Shown here: piece after piece, positions 10,785 through 25,700 of the stretch
How positions within the stretch are numbered: position 1 is the stretch's first letter
How the letters are laid out: the number at the start of each line of letters is the position of its first letter
Assembly: GCA_000708835.1 (NCBI GenBank)
Contig: DF236960.1
Span: forward strand, 152,982 to 216,981
Origin: Klebsormidium nitens
Lineage: Eukaryota > Streptophyta > Klebsormidiophyceae > Klebsormidiales > Klebsormidiaceae
Direction: 5' to 3'
DNA: 64,000 nucleotides
Notes under the pieces: model-generated
Database searches by the model: none
The model's input: the letters and a program-made list of their open reading frames with translations, nothing else
What the model was told of the DNA's origin: nothing
Made by a program: the position numbers and the translations under genes

Positions 10785-13700
10785 TCACACCACTTCTCGT
10801 ATCCCCGCCCCGGATGCAATTAGGGTGGGTTCCTCGTCCGCGTCCATTGCTGGCCACTTCACTGCTTCCGAGTCCACCGGCTCAACTTTCTTCTCCGTTT
10901 TACCCTGGTCCTTCTTCACAACTTTCCCGCTTTCCGAAGGCTCATACGCCGCAGCCATTGCCTGCTCGTACAGAAACGGTATCGCCGGCTTTCTGCGGCT
11001 CACTGAGTCGGTCTCCGATTGACCCGCGCTCTCTTCCCCCTGCGCATACGCAACGAGCTTCGCCTTCTTTTCTTCCCGGGGCGACAACGCCTCCGTTCCC
11101 GTTGGGAGCGCGCGCGTCACCGCGGCCTTTCGCGGGCTCGGAAGCACCACGCTCGGGCCAGGGATCTCTAGGAACTCCATCGAACTGTCCGGCGTCGATT
11201 CACGGGGCGCTTCTTGCTCAGCCTCTAACGTGTGAACCCCGGGCATCGTCTCCTTTTCTTCCCCCGTCAGCCGCCACGTGTCGTCGTTTCGGAGGGCCAC
11301 CTCGACGTGCTGCTTCCAATCGTATGCCCGCCGTCGGCTTGCAGACGGCTTCCCCAAGGGGCTCCTCTTTTCTCCGAGGCCTTTCTTCGGATGAGCGGCG
11401 ACCTCCTGCCGCAGCTCCCCTCCTTTCTGGTCGCCGTAGTCGCCCACGCCGTGGCCCACCATCTCGGGGGCCAGTAGCTTCTCCCCTTTCTCCCCGGGGG
11501 ATCCCTTTGCTGATCCCCACACGATGTCACCCGTCTTTTTCCGGCTCCGGGACTTGCTCTTTCCGGAGGTCGCTTTCACCACCCCCTCTTTTCGCCCCCA
11601 CAGAGGCTCCAAGAAACCCCCCTGCTTCGACTTTTCCTTCTCGAGAGCTGCGACTATGTCTTCTTCCGGGACGGTCCCGAGGTTCCGGCTCTTCGACGCC
11701 GATAACGGGTTCAACGCGGGGGCGCCAGACCCGGCTGACGTGGCACCGCGGGGGGATCCCTTTCCTCCCGGCGATGGGGGGTTGAGGACTTCGTCGGAGG
11801 GCATGTATCTCAGAGGGAACTCGGCTTTCGCTGGAGGGGGGGAGAACAGTGGGGCACACTGTCAGCACGAGACTGGGGATACTGACGAGAGAAACGTCAC
11901 GAATACGCAATACGCTTTTCCAGATTGATGTCGAAGCTACCAGATCCTTGCAAATGCGAACGAGGTGAGAAGTCAAAGGGAAAGCAAAGACAAAGTCCTT
12001 TGAAAGACTGGATTCACAGGCTTTTGCCGCCCTTCAATCGAGTTTCCTGCATTGGGGAGACCTTGCAGAAAAGGGTCGCTCTAGTCGCCTACCACGCCAG
12101 TTTCAACTTTCCTGGCGAAATTATATGGAACAATTCACAAATCGATAGAGACGGTCATCTCGAGGCGGCCCCTGCTATGCTCGGTTTGGCGAAAGCAGAC
12201 ACTCCTATGTAAGCTTACACGTATCTACAAGTTCGACAACAGGTCAAAGCTGCCAAAGTGAACCAGACCCCAAATGAAAAGTGGGATTGACGGCGCGTTC
12301 CTTGCTCTCTTGCTTTTGTTCAGGTTAAGCCCCGCTGCATCCCAGCCCCAACAACTACCCGCACCCAAACCGTCAAACTCTCACCTTGAGGTTTTGGGGA
12401 TGGAAATTCTTCTGCCCCCATGTTCAATTGCAGCGGAACCCCCCGGAACGCTTTAATCGTCCGCACCGAGTTTGGGCTTCCCGACACTTGTAACCTCCCG
12501 TCCGCTTCCGCGGCCAGAGCCGCAACTCGCTTTCCCCCCGACGTAGCCGTACTGTCATCTTCCATCGCGTTTTGAACCGACCCCTTTCCGGCACCCCCCG
12601 TGAACGCGGAAAGACTGCCTCCGCTGGCGCTGTCGTCATCAAACGCGTTTTCCACCGACCCCTTTGGCCCGCGGGGGGGCGGCGCCGGGAGCGTCCCGAC
12701 CCGCCACTGGAACAGGGGCGCGCTGTCGCCCGACGAGGAAACGTCGCCGGAGTTTGCGGTTGACTGCGAAACCTCGGGTGACGTGTTCTCAGCCGGAGTT
12801 TTGTTGGCGGTAACGGCGAGGATTTGGACGGCGGTGGGCGCCGTTCCGGACGGTGTGACCTGCACCGCTGGCTCGGACGTCCGAGGGCTTGGTTTGGGAG
12901 TGGTCTTTTCCACCACAAGCTCTGAGTTGCGCACTGGCCTTTGCGAACGGTTCTCGGACAGGGGGCTCCGGACCTCGTCATTCCGTTCGGCGGCTGACCC
13001 CTTTTGAGCCGACTCTGTTGAAGTAGCGGGTTTCGCGAACGACCCCAGCATGGGGCCGGCAGGAGGGGAGGCCACTTTCGGGTTTCTGTTAGCTTCTACC
13101 GAAACGTCGGTCAACCACGTCCTTTGCCTCGCAACCGGAGGCGGAGCTGCGACCCCTTCTGAACGAGACTGGCCGACCGAAGGATCCCTCACAGCCTCCG
13201 CCACTGACGTCACCTCTTGGGGAGGCTCCGTTACCGAAAGGGGGGACGAGGAGCCCGGAGACTTTGACCCCCAGAAGAACACCCCCCGCAGCCACTTTGA
13301 CACAGGCTTCGGCGACCGAGGGGCAGAGGGATCCCCCGCCGCTGCGCCTTTCTTCCTCTTGACCGCCTTCCCTTGCTGCTCGACAGGCACTGGCTTCGGT
13401 TGGCCCGCAACAGCAGAGACCGCCTGAGGGAGTGCTTGTGTCCGATCCGTGCCCACCGCGGGCCGCTCTTGTATTGCCGCAACTGGATTGACGTCACTGG
13501 GCGCCTGGCTGACGTCACTCTTGTCCGTAACCGCCGCCGCACTACCGCTCCCCGCTTCCTGGCTCACGTCTCCAAGTAGCATTTCCTCTTTGACTGACTC
13601 TCTGTTCGGTCCCTCTAGACTTCTGCTGACCTTCTCCGCAACCTCGCCTTCGCTCTTGGGGGCGATAATCTGCTCCTTCTCCTCCCCCCCTGCCGCCAAG

Positions 13701-16700
13701 CTGTTTCCTACTGCCCCCGCTGTGGAACTTACCGGCAGAACCAGCGGTGCAACTTCCCCAAGTCTCGACTTTCCCGGAGACTGCCCAACTCGACCCTCTT
13801 CCGCTTTCTCAACGTTCGCCTCGACGGTCTCAACGTTCCCCTCGACGGTCTCAACGTTCGCCTCGACGGTCTCAATTTTCGCCTCCGACGTCTTCTCCCC
13901 GCTCTTTAGTTGCCCTCCAGGCCGACTTTCGCCGTCTTCGTTCGTTGGCAACACGCTGCGGGGGGTTACCTTGACAGGGCTTTCCTCCCCCCCTCCGAGA
14001 TCTTCCAGTCGCGGAACGGAGCTGGCACTGGGCAGCGGTGAAGGGATGGCCAGTGGTTCGCCTGCAAAACGGAAAGGAGAGGCTGAGCGGGGTGGAATAT
14101 CAGCAGGTTTACACGTGGCTGGGTTGAACTTAAAGGAAATGGTATCTAAAAAGTTTGGCTAAACGGAGACTAGGCGGGTTATTAATACACCTGATGAATG
14201 CTCAGCGAATCAAACTCGTTGCTTTACTGTAAATAAATATATACTAATGCTCGAAATGTACAGACGCTTTCTCGAAGTATTCAGTGTTGCTTCCCTCTTG
14301 CGATCAGAAAGCCTGACCCAAACTCTTGACAGAAGAACCGAGCAACCGAGAATGAGTTTGATTTGTTTCTTGTGGCCCAAAGGAAGCAGGATGACATAAT
14401 TCTGAGATTCAAAAGCCTTCGACCCTACGACGCAACGCTTTCAGGAAGAGTGAGGATCAACAGGCACAAACTGTGTACTCGACCGGACAATGACTTTTCA
14501 GAAGGCAAGGTCCCAGTCTAAAATAAGTATGACAAGGTTCATGTGCTCACCTGACTCGTCCAAGTCAGCATTAGGCTCCGCCTGTCCCGCGCTGCCACCT
14601 GTCCTTTCTACAGCCTCGCCGGCATCGACAGGTGCGAGTCCCGAGTCCTTTGAAGCCGCTCCTTCCTCGCTCTCTGCCTTCGCCTCCAGAGCACCAGCTG
14701 TCAGTACGCCTGCCGTCGCCACTGCGCCAGCTGTCAGCACCCCTGCCGCCGCCGCGCCAGCTGTCAGCACGCCCGCCGCTGCTGCGCCAGCTGTCAGCCC
14801 TCCAGCCACCGCTGCACCAGACGTCAGCACGGCTGTCGCCGCCTCGCCAGCTGTCAAGGCCCCCACACCTGGCGTTTCCGCAACCATCGCAGGCTCTTCC
14901 GTTTGCACCGGCCCAGTCACCCCCACACCTGGCGTTTCCGCAATCCTTGCAGGCTCTTCCGATTGCACCGGCCCAGTCAAAGGGGACTCCTCAGATTCCG
15001 CGCCCTCCACGTTCGCACTGCCAGCTGGCGTGCTGCCACTTTCGTACTGTGCCCGTTCGGCGGCTGTTGGCAGACCGCTCGGAAGGTTCAACTTCCAAGC
15101 CGTGTCGCTCGCGCCCTCCTCTTTCCCGGGGCTGAGGGAGCTCGGCCTTGGGGCCCCTTTCTGCGACGCGCCAGCCGGCTTCGCCACTCTCTTTGACGCA
15201 GGTGACAGGGGCGGTTTCTTTGCGCTGATCTGGCGGGGGGAGAAGTACCCGGCTGCAAACGACACCGTAGGAGCCGGGCTGACGTCACGCCCAGGGGTGG
15301 GCGGCACCTTGCTGACGTCGGATCCAAACCCCATGGTCTTCTCTTCTGCCAGTGCAGCTTTGGAAAGGCCGCCGCTGCTCGGAGAAGGATCCTCAGCCCC
15401 TTTTCCGATCAGCGACCGGGCCAGTCCTGCGGTGCCAGGTGGCGCGAACCTCTCACTGCTGACGTCAGCGGGTGGACCAGCGGATGTGGCGGGAATCTCA
15501 ATTGTTGGGATCAGCAGATCAAGGCCTCTGCCCCTTCGCTCAATCGTCCCGTCCTCCAGATCCCTCGAAAAGTCGGGATTTGCGCCGCTGGTTGCGGTAG
15601 GGTTTTGGGAAGATAGCAGGATAAGCGGCGGGAGGCGTGGGGTTTGAGTTTGGGTTTGGGTTTGGTTCAAGGCCGGGGTCAGGGATTGGGTTTGAGTTCG
15701 GGAAGTGGTTGGGGTTGGAGGGGCCAGAGAGGGCGGTATTGGTCTGAAAACGAGCGCCGGTTCGCTTGGCGGGGGAGATTTATCTTTCTTCTTGCGTCGG
15801 AAGAGGTCCTTTAGGAACTGGCGCTTCTTGTGTGTTCGAGCAGGTTTCTCCGGCTTCGACCCAGCTGCACAAGAATCAATAAAATCTCGTCAACGAATCG
15901 CTCGTAAAATATCAAGACTTTGACCAAGACCCGCAGAGAGCGAAGCAGAAATGAAGGGTCTTCTAGTTGTCCCATGCTTCCGAAGGTACAGCCGGGTTTC
16001 CGAGGTTTCTTCTCAGCTCTGCAAATCAACGCAGAACAGAATCCATCTCTGAACCCGTAAATGAGCGCTGACCAACAGGCTCTAAGAAAAGATAGTCAAG
16101 GAGTGGAAGACATTGCCAAATGCAAAAACTACAAGTCTTTCCTAGATTGCTTGCCTGAACGTCGGTCCCTCAACAATTGTTCCTCATGAGATGCAGTAAG
16201 TGAAGCTGTTGCATTGCATCACGGACGAACGTAGAGATAGACGAGCCCCCTGGTACGCAGAGAGTCGCAAGCTCACAACAGACAAAGCGCGGACTCGAGG
16301 GAAACCCGTGTTAACTCAAAATGAAAGATCGGAGCTCGGAGGTCACGTCTCAAAGCAGATCAGAAGGAAAGGAAAACAATACAAAACTCACTCGACGGCA
16401 TTTCCTTTGGCAAAGTTTCCGCACGCGGCCCAACGGGCGCCCCCGGTGTCGTCCCCTGGTCTTCCCAAAGGCTCTCCTGAGGTTCCGGCACAGCTGACGT
16501 CGGCAAAGCGCGTCCGTTTTTGGACTCGCCCAGCGCCCGCTCGTTGGAGGCTAACCCAATGCTTACCCCCTGCTCGAACCCCTCGGTCTCATTTACTGGG
16601 CGCAGGGTTTGGGACGCAGGGTTCACGACCCCGCCTAAACCGGTTTGTACCCCCCGGTTAGCGCCCGTTTCGGCTACTGGCGCAGGCTTTGAGGAAGTGT

Positions 16701-19700
16701 CTAATCCCTTGGGTAACGACACGCTCCCGAACTTCGGCCCGGAGGACTGAAGTTCCTTCCACTCGCCGAGACTCCAGCTTCTTGTCTTGGAAGCCTGAAG
16801 TTCCTTCCACTCCTCGAGACTCCAGCTTCTTTTTTCGTTAGACTCGCCGTCGGACCTCCCCACAAGAGCCTTCTCGAACGACCGGCCATCAACCACCCCC
16901 CCGGAAGCCTCACGAAGCTCGCTCCCTGCCAAACGGAGCTGGGCCTCCAGCTTGCGCCGCCCGTCGATCTCACTGACGGGGGGTGTGGTGAACGGCCGGG
17001 TAAAAAGTTCGGGGCTCAGGCTCTCTCCGGGGCCTTCCGTTGGGGGAACGCGTGAGCTGCTGCGGGGGCGAGGGGGAAGCCCCGCCGCGGCAAGAGCAGC
17101 CTGCTCGGCGGCAGCCGCTTTGCGCTCCCTGATTAGCCTGGAAAACAATACAATCGTAAGCGGCAAAAACGGGTTTTGCAGAACTAGAGTTTCTGTACTT
17201 TGTCGTATCAACATGGTCAGGAGAACAGAACATGCTGGAAAAGGTAAGCAGCCGCTTTGCGCTCCCTGATTAGCCTAACACGCGATGCAAACGTAAGCGT
17301 GAAAATGGGTTTGATTATGCAAACGTCTTTCAATTGTGCGTGCTTGTCAAATCAAATTGGTCAATAGATCTGGATATGTTGGAAGGAGTGAGCAGCCGCT
17401 TTGCGCTCCCTGATTCTCTGGAAAGTGATGCAAACGTAAGCGCCAGAAGGGTTTAGAACTGTACAAACTGTGCTTCGAATAGTGTGTGTTTGTCGACCAA
17501 AATGGTCAGAAAAACAGAAGATATTTGAAGAAAGTAAGCAGCCGCTTTCCATAATTCTCGATTTCATGAAGGGTTAGCGCCATGAAGGGTAACAGCAACG
17601 TTTTACTGTTGGAAAACCGAATCAAGTGGACAGCAAGTCGAGGATTTCGTGGCTTAACATGCGCATCTCTGATCTGTTACACAAAAGGAGCCTATGCTTC
17701 CGCAAGCCTGGATGGTCTAGCAAGCTACAGCGCTTTACAGCAAAGCTCCAAGCAAACCTTGGTAAAGTGGTTCGAGGACCCTCACCTGGATCCTGCCATC
17801 TGAGTCCTCAAGAAGTTGCTCTCTTCTTCCTCCCAAGAGCTCAGCACGTTCTTGATACTCGTGTCCTCTTTCTCCCCGCGCAGCTCAACAGGCGCGATCT
17901 GTGCTGCTCGCGGTTTGAAGCCTAAGCAAGGAGAGACGAGAACAGGCGTAAGACTCTCGTGCAACAGACTCGGTTGTGCGGTTATTAGATTCTCTGCTAA
18001 ACGACGAAAACAATCAAACAAGACTTGCGCAGTTTACATGCAGAAGGAGCAAGCGACCAGCATCCAAAGAACCCGATCGCTGTCTCGTGGCATTACGAGC
18101 CTGCAACCAAATTGGCTTCTGCTGCAACGTACTGGCAAAGTCCGTCATCTAACGAAAACCGGTAAGACCACAAAGGATCGTTGGAACGATTCGGAGCAAC
18201 TGCGTGTGTTAAATGGTGACCTTGTGCTGACAAATCCTTCCAGAGAAGCAGCAAAGAACTCAGTCGAACAATCAAACCGGATCAGGGACCAAATAGCAAG
18301 AACACCCACTTCGACTCGAAAGGTTTGTCAGCCGCGTTCGGCGTCCGATTGTGGACGGCGTGCGGGGCACCTCGGAGGGGGTTCTCGAACGCCCGGGGGA
18401 TGCGCTCGGGGAGACGATCTTGAGGCGAGGGGTCCTCGGTGATTGGCGGCCGGGACTAGCAGAACCTGAGATTGAAAAAGAAGAGGTTGCGAACAGGCAA
18501 AGAAAACGGTGTATAGGTGGTCAACGGCACTGTCGCAGGAACAGTGAAACGCTTAAAAGAGCTCGGGGAGGAAGTTTGCGAGGCGAGGGGTCCTCGCTTA
18601 GTGGGCGGGCTAGGTTGGCGGAATCTAAGATACAGGAAGAGGGACTGTGATGAATTCGGGCAGTGCAACGAAACAAGCGAGGAAGTAAGTAAGGAGATTG
18701 CGGTGAAACATTGCAGTCGCAGCATTTGAGAAGCTCGGGAAGAAGATCTTGAGGGGAGGGGTCCGCGACTCGAGGGCAGGGCCGGGAGAACCAAGAAGCA
18801 GGCGATGATGTAATGAAGCTACGGCGGAGTGATCAAAACGCTGGGCAAACTAACGGTTGACGATCAAGAAAATACAGTCCAACATTTTTGGAGCACATTG
18901 AGAACCGGTCTTCACGGGTTCTGAGCGATTTGTTGTTGCGGTCAAGAAAAGGTGGAACCGAGCGCAGGACTTTTGAGATCAAAAGTGAAATGCAGAGTCG
19001 TAGGATTTAGTAAGCAGGGGAAGGCGCTCGAGGAGGGAAACGTAAGGCGGTGTTGTCTTGGTGACTGGCGGCCAGGGCTGGCGAAAGTGACAAAGGATTC
19101 AGGATTCGGAAGCTCCGATAATACATTAGACAGACAAGACATCAAGACAAGACTGGTCCGACAACAGAGCTTCAGGGAAAAAGGGGCTCAGCAAAACGAC
19201 CCTGAGGCGGAAGATCTTGCCTTTTAAGGGCCTAGGAAACAAAACCCTGGCGAGTATAGAAAAGTCAAGCTTCGCAGGCAGATCTCCAACATCGAAGAGT
19301 TAACGAAGAGGGAAGCACGGAGGGTGCCTGACGTGAGAGATTGAGATTGACCAACGAAGAGGTCCCAATCCTTTCATAATGAAATTCGGGCCGACTGGGT
19401 GATGGAGGAACGTGTTGCGCTTTGAAACAGCTCACCTTGCCTCCTTGTAAGTCCTCTCACTGGCGAATCCTCTGCGGGCCCAGACACCCTTCCCAAGGAC
19501 TTCGCACTCCTGGCGCCGCCCTGCTTTTCGCCACCGAGGGGCTCCTCGATAAACCGGTGCCTCCGCGCCTTCGAATGCGGAGGTGGAGTCGCCGGTGCGA
19601 CCGCCTCAATTTCCTCGATCTCGTTTCCTGGGCTCGCAGCGGTAACAGGGGCTTCAATCACTTTGCTGGTTACTGAGGGGCTGTCATGTGGGTTAGTGGA

Positions 19701-22700
19701 GGGTTTGACGGCCGTGGTTTGCGAAACGGAACCCGCGGAGACAGGCGCGGAGGATTGGGCCAAGGCCTCTTCCTGAATGAGCACCGCTTGCGCGCTTGAG
19801 ACCCCCGTGTTCTCCGAAGTGGCCTCCGCCGCTGGCAGGACTTTTGGCCCCGACGGTCTCGATATTGAGGGGTTCAACTCCGTGGTTTCCGTGGTGTTAC
19901 CCGCTAACCCAATCGCCCCTCCCTCACTGGCCTTGAGCTTCTTCTTGGCATGGCGCGGCTTCGGGCTCTCATTTGCAGCCCTTCCTGTCGACTGCAGATC
20001 CTTCCCAAGCTCGGAGTCCGGTGCAGCAAGTTTCAAGGCCCTGTTTGGAGACCCGTCGCTTAGCGCAAGTCCCTGTGCCGGCGCATCCGCAGGCGGCCGC
20101 AGGGCCTCCGCTGCCCCCACGCTCGCAGCGATCGGAATCAGCAACGGAACAGCGGAAACGAGACCCCCTTTTGTCGGTGGAGACGCCTGCTTTCCTGGAG
20201 CCTCAAAATCCGCCATGGATGGCCCTGTTTTGGTTCCAGTGGGGTCCGAAACACTCTCGAGAGTGACGCTTTCATGTGACACAGGGCCTTCCGGCCCGAC
20301 AACCCCAGGAGGCACACTCCCCGTAACCGGAAGCCCGCGCGGTTGTGTTGTAACGTCTACCGCTTGGGGAGCCTCGGTTGGCAAGCCCGAAGCGGGGGCT
20401 TCGATATCTCCTCCCGAGGCAACGTCTGCCACGTCGCTCTTCTCCAGTTGGTCCCTTCCCACGAGCCTGCCACCGTCCCTCTCGGCCGAGGGCTCGCCAC
20501 CCGTCTGCACAAGACCCACCTCAAGGAAGTCGCCCGTTTCGGTGGGGATTGTTGACGGCAAAGCAGCTAAGCCTCCCGGAGGCGTGTCCCCAGAGTCGAC
20601 GGCAGTAACACCAGCCGGCCCCCCGAGCTTCGAAACGGGGCCGACGTCGAGCCGATCACCGCTCACACTTTTGGTAACGTTCTGTGTACTTGCCCCGCCG
20701 CTGGCCGCTGGGCTTTCCGCTGCGCCCACGGTTGCGCCGGTCTCCAAAAGCGGGGCCAGCGGAAAAGCAGGCGCCAAGGCCAGTCCCTCCCTGCGTCGGG
20801 GCATTGGCACCCCCGCCGCTTCTTCCTCCTCTCCTGGGCGAATCTTTCCTGACACTCCTTCCTGCGCTGAACCCCCGGGCGCGATCGGGACAATCACGTC
20901 AGCTTCCCCACTCGCTGCTTTGACCGGCTCCGGGCCCTCTTTGCCTTGACCTGCGTTTACCGCCGTAGCGTCTACCCCGCGCCCTGACATCTGCGCTGCA
21001 GACCCAGCTCCCAGTCCCGCGGCTCCCTCGGCCAGAACCGGACCACTTGTCTTTGACGCCGGCACGTCGTTTCCTTCCCGAACGACTGACCTTTCACTTT
21101 CCTGTATCAACTCTTCAGCCCCCGCCGCAGACGCTGCCTCAGCTTCGATTTCTTTCACCTCCGCCGCTGCGCTCGCTCCGCTTTCCACCATCTCATTGCT
21201 CTCTTGTACTTCCATCCCCGCATTTTCTCGCTCACCACCGCCCAACGCCAGTTCCTTGTTACTGACGGTTCCTTCATCCATGTTTGGTGCATCGATTTCC
21301 GGCCCCTGAACCTTCTCAACTCCCTCCCTTACGACACCATCTCCCAGAACCTGGACCGTCTTTTCCCCCTCGACTGCGCCAACGTCCGCCTTCTCAAACT
21401 TCTCATTCCGCCCACTTTCTCGAGACAGCTCTTCTGGCTGAACCGTCGTCTTCGCAGTGCTGACGCCCGCAAGCCCTTCCCTCATCGGCGCGCTCCCTCC
21501 AATCCCGTCAAGCACACTCTTCCCCGCATCGACCTTAAGCTCTTCCTCCTTCTTGCCCCCCTCAACTCCCCTTAAAACCTCCTGCGGTTGCGCCGCTGCC
21601 TCTGCGCTTCTGGAGCTGGCAACTGTTCCGGCGAGTGGCACGCTGACAGGTGGCGACGCAGCCTTCGCTTCGTCGGAACTAGGCCATCCGAGGATTGCCG
21701 CCCAGCCTGAAGGAGCAACCGACCGGCTCTTTGGAACGGACGGAACCTCCTCAGGGCCCCCTCTCGACTCGCTTCCCTTTCCATCGGGCTCGGGACCCTT
21801 CCCGCTCACTGCCGCACTTTCCCTTGCATCAGGAACCGTCATTTCCCCAACAACGACCGACCTGGAAGCACCCTCCTTTTCTGGAACTGTTTGTACCACA
21901 GCCGCCCTTTCCTTACCCCCTGCACTCGGACTCTTCGTGGCCGCGAACGCCTCTCCAGACTTCGACCAGATCGACCCAGAGTCCGCTTTCGCTGCCGCCC
22001 CGGTAACCGAAGCCCGGTCGGCCGCAGATCTTGCCACGAGCAGCCCCGCCGCGCCGGCCCCCAGGCCCGTAGCCAACGCACCCCCCAAGACCGCCCCTGC
22101 TTTTCCATCTTCCGCTCGCCCCTTCGAGTCCTGTCGTCCTTCTTCGCTTTCCCAGGGATCTGCCAGCACCGTTGGAGTTTCGCGCCTAGCTTGCTCGGCG
22201 TCGCTCTCGACGGAGATTCCCCGCCTTCGCGAGTGCGGCTGCAGGGTTCCATACCCTGTCGACAGCGAATACGTCCGGTTCACTTCCGGAATGGGCGCTA
22301 ACCTCCCTGCTGACCCCGTCCCTAACCCCGTCAATAACCCTGCACCTGTGAGGGCCGGAACCGCCGCACCCGTAGAAGACCTTGCCTCTGATTCGGTCGA
22401 CAAGCGCTCGATCTCATGCAGGGTCTCTACGTCGCTGAAAGAAACCCTTTTCCGGCCCGCCGCCTTCCCACCCTCGCTCTCGTCTTCTCTTTCCGTTCCT
22501 GGCGAATCAGGCCCCACCAGACCATCGCTTGCGCTTCCGAGCGTTACACCCTCGGTGCTGCTTTCTCCCTCCTTTTCAGTAGTGACGCTCCTGGGCTTAA
22601 ACACTTGCGCCACGGGTGCCTCTCTGGCAGTCTCTTTCTTGGGGGGCCCCGTTTTCAAACCGCTCTCGGACACCGCCAGCGCTTCGAAAGGCGGACCTTC

Positions 22701-25700
22701 CTTGTGGCCGCTGATTTGAGTTACCCCTGCGCCACTTCTTCCTTCCCCAGTTGCCCCGACCTCTCCCTCTTCGAGCTCCACAGACCCCGCTAAAGCGTTC
22801 AGACCTCGTCTCTCTTCTGTGCTTGCCCCGATGACTTCAACCCCAATCGCTGCAGCCCCTTCGATCATAGCCTCTCCGGACCCTTCCCAATTTTCCTCTA
22901 AAGCCAAAGGTCCCTCCGGCTGTTTCTTGATTCCAGCAACTAGGACTGGTTTCTCTCGCTTCCCCCCCACAAGCAGTTCCAATGTTCCGTCCTTATTCCC
23001 AAACAGCTCCGATCTTTCTTCCTCAGCGCCAGGCACCTCCGTCTTCCTTTCTCCTCCCTCGACCACCACAACGCCTTCGCCCCCCTTCTTCTTCTTTCCC
23101 TCAGCCGCATCCAGCGCCGCTTTAATATTTTCGACCTCCCGCCTCGCTCGCCCGATCTCTGCCTGCATTGCTGCGGACAGAACAACTGGCAGCTGGGCGA
23201 CCCATTTCTTGTCTTCCTCAGCCCCAGAGGGTGCCAAGTCGGGTGCCAAGTCGGGCCCCCCAATGCCAGAGCCCGAACCAGGTGGCACCTCTTCCTTTTT
23301 GTTGAGCCCACCCGTTGCTATTTCGGTTGCCGAGGCCTCAACCCGAGCGAGAGGATCGTCCCTTTCTTCTGCCAACTGCTGACGTGCCACGCTGACGGGG
23401 CTCCCCTCTGTGGCCAGCCAAGCAGCTGCCTGGGCCTTTCCCTCCAGCTCCAACCGCTTCCCCGCTATCCCCGGCTGTTTCTCCTCCGTGTCGGACTGGT
23501 TTCCGTCCATGGAAGACAGCGCCTTGCTCGCCGAGGCCCCACCTTTTGCTGCATGAGCGGCTACCAGGGTTGCCGCGCCTGCTGATGCAGCCGCCGCTGC
23601 TGCTGACAGGGCCCTCGAGCCCTTGGGCGCGTCCTTGGATGTGGACGCTTGATCCTCCCCGACTTGGTCGTTGTCTGCGCCAACAAAGATCAGGCATAAG
23701 ATTGTTTATATTCAGAGTCTCAGAAATGCGGAGAAAGTTCTGGAAGGGGCGCAAGCACCTCGCTTTCTGCACGGTGAAAGGGAGGGCCATTGGCAATTCC
23801 TCGTTTCACAAGCTGAGGAGAGACAAATCTACGCTATTGACACGATACAGGTTAAGAGACCCACTACTTGCACTGACCCTTCACTCCATCTATCGCATTC
23901 ACTGCAGAAACACGCTGTTGTATTAAATTGCTGAAATAGCAGTTCTGACCCAATACGGCCAGGGTCGCAAGAGTCTCGAGTTCTAGTGCGCACATCATCC
24001 AGCTTTTGCTGTGTTACCTTTCTCTGCTCTTTGAATTCTAGTCTTGGCAAAAGGAGAAAAAGGAGAAGTCACTCAACTTTCAGGGGCTAAGCAATCAGTC
24101 AAAACAAACTAGATTTGGGTACAACCACCGCTTGTCAAAAGAAGCAACTCCCAATATATCTCACCAGCTTCTCGACCATTGAACGACGCCGCAGCCAACT
24201 TCCTCCGAGCCTCCCCCAGGTGGGCCTCCGCGATCTTGATGAGGTCACCCAAATCCTCACTCGTTGCCGGCACCTTCGGCAGCTGTCCTTCGGACGTGCT
24301 GACGACTCCACTAGAATCCGGGGATTGCTCCCGGGCTGCGCCGGGAGGAGTCCTGAAGCCCTCCGGCGTGGTTGGTAGTTGGGCCCCGGGCTCTGAAACA
24401 GGGGCTTGGGAAACCACTGGTTGCTCCGGGGCAGGTACTGGTGGAACCGGGCCCTCGGCAGGGGTGGCCGGGGGTTCCTCCCGGGCAGGCTTTACAGGGC
24501 CCGCTGGGTCGGTCGGTGAAGGCACCCCGGGCGATGAGTGTGACACTCCGGCAGAACCAGGAGTCTTCGTGTCTGGCTGTGTCACTTCCAGGGGCGATTC
24601 AAGAGCGACCTGGGGGGTCGACTTCTCCTCGACTGGGGTGTTGGTTGTGCCTGGTGCATGCACCCCAAGGAAAGGTGCCGGGGCAAGAGAAGACGCCGGA
24701 GGAGTTGGGGAAAGGACCCCCTGGGCGGTCGAGATCGAGGACGGGCCAGGAGAAGGTGTTGCCTGGAGAAGACAAACCGTTTTAGCCATTTGTTCAGCTT
24801 CAAAGCCCCGATCAAATATTGGAGGCGGCTCCTTTTGAAGTGGTTCACAGTAGCAGATGAGAGTTGGGGATCTGCCAACTGGCAGCAATTTGATCAACGG
24901 CAAGAAGAGTGGCAAGAAGAGTGGCAAGCTCTTGATTGCCTTGCGAGAGCCGTTTGCTAGAGCACCACGTTACTCTTTACCGAGCACGAAGCCACAAACA
25001 AAGAAAGAAACAAGCACATAACATTCCGCCAGTACTCGAGGGGAAGGGATGATAAAAGGAAGTCAAAAGGTACAGGCCCAGGGGGTCAACGGCAAACAAC
25101 ACAAATTGCACTTACAGGTTGAGCACGCCCCTAAGTGAGCCGACAAAGAGGACCTGGGTATGCTACAGATCTGTTTATATTACATCTGGCCTGCATATCT
25201 TGTGCGAGCTTTCAAAACCAAGGTTCCCCTGAAGATTCGACCGGCGTCTTGAGTCTTGGATCACTCTATTTGCAGCCAATAAAAAGACAGCGTACTGTGT
25301 GCTGAGTACCAAGAAGAGAGTGTGCGTTCAACAGAGGAAAAGAACCCACCTCCAAAGCCGGCGCTCTCTTCGAAACGTCCCGCTCCTCGTTGTGCGGCTC
25401 AGCCATCTCCTCTTCTGCTCCATCCTGGAAGCTTCGGGTCTCCAAACCGGGTGCCAACTGGCTCCGTTCCGCTTCACCCGCTTCCCTTGCTGCTGAAGGA
25501 AGGGCTTCCATTCCCAGCTGGACAGCTGGCGCCTTGGTGGGCTGTTCGCCAGAGATCCCTCCCACACTTGACCTGCTGAAAGAAGCATCCGCAGGCGCAA
25601 CCGCAGGGCTGGGGGGGCGTTTGGAGGTTCGTGGAGAGATGACGACGTCGGGGGGCGACTGATACGCCTCCAGGTTGATCCTCAGCTTCGCAAAACCCGC

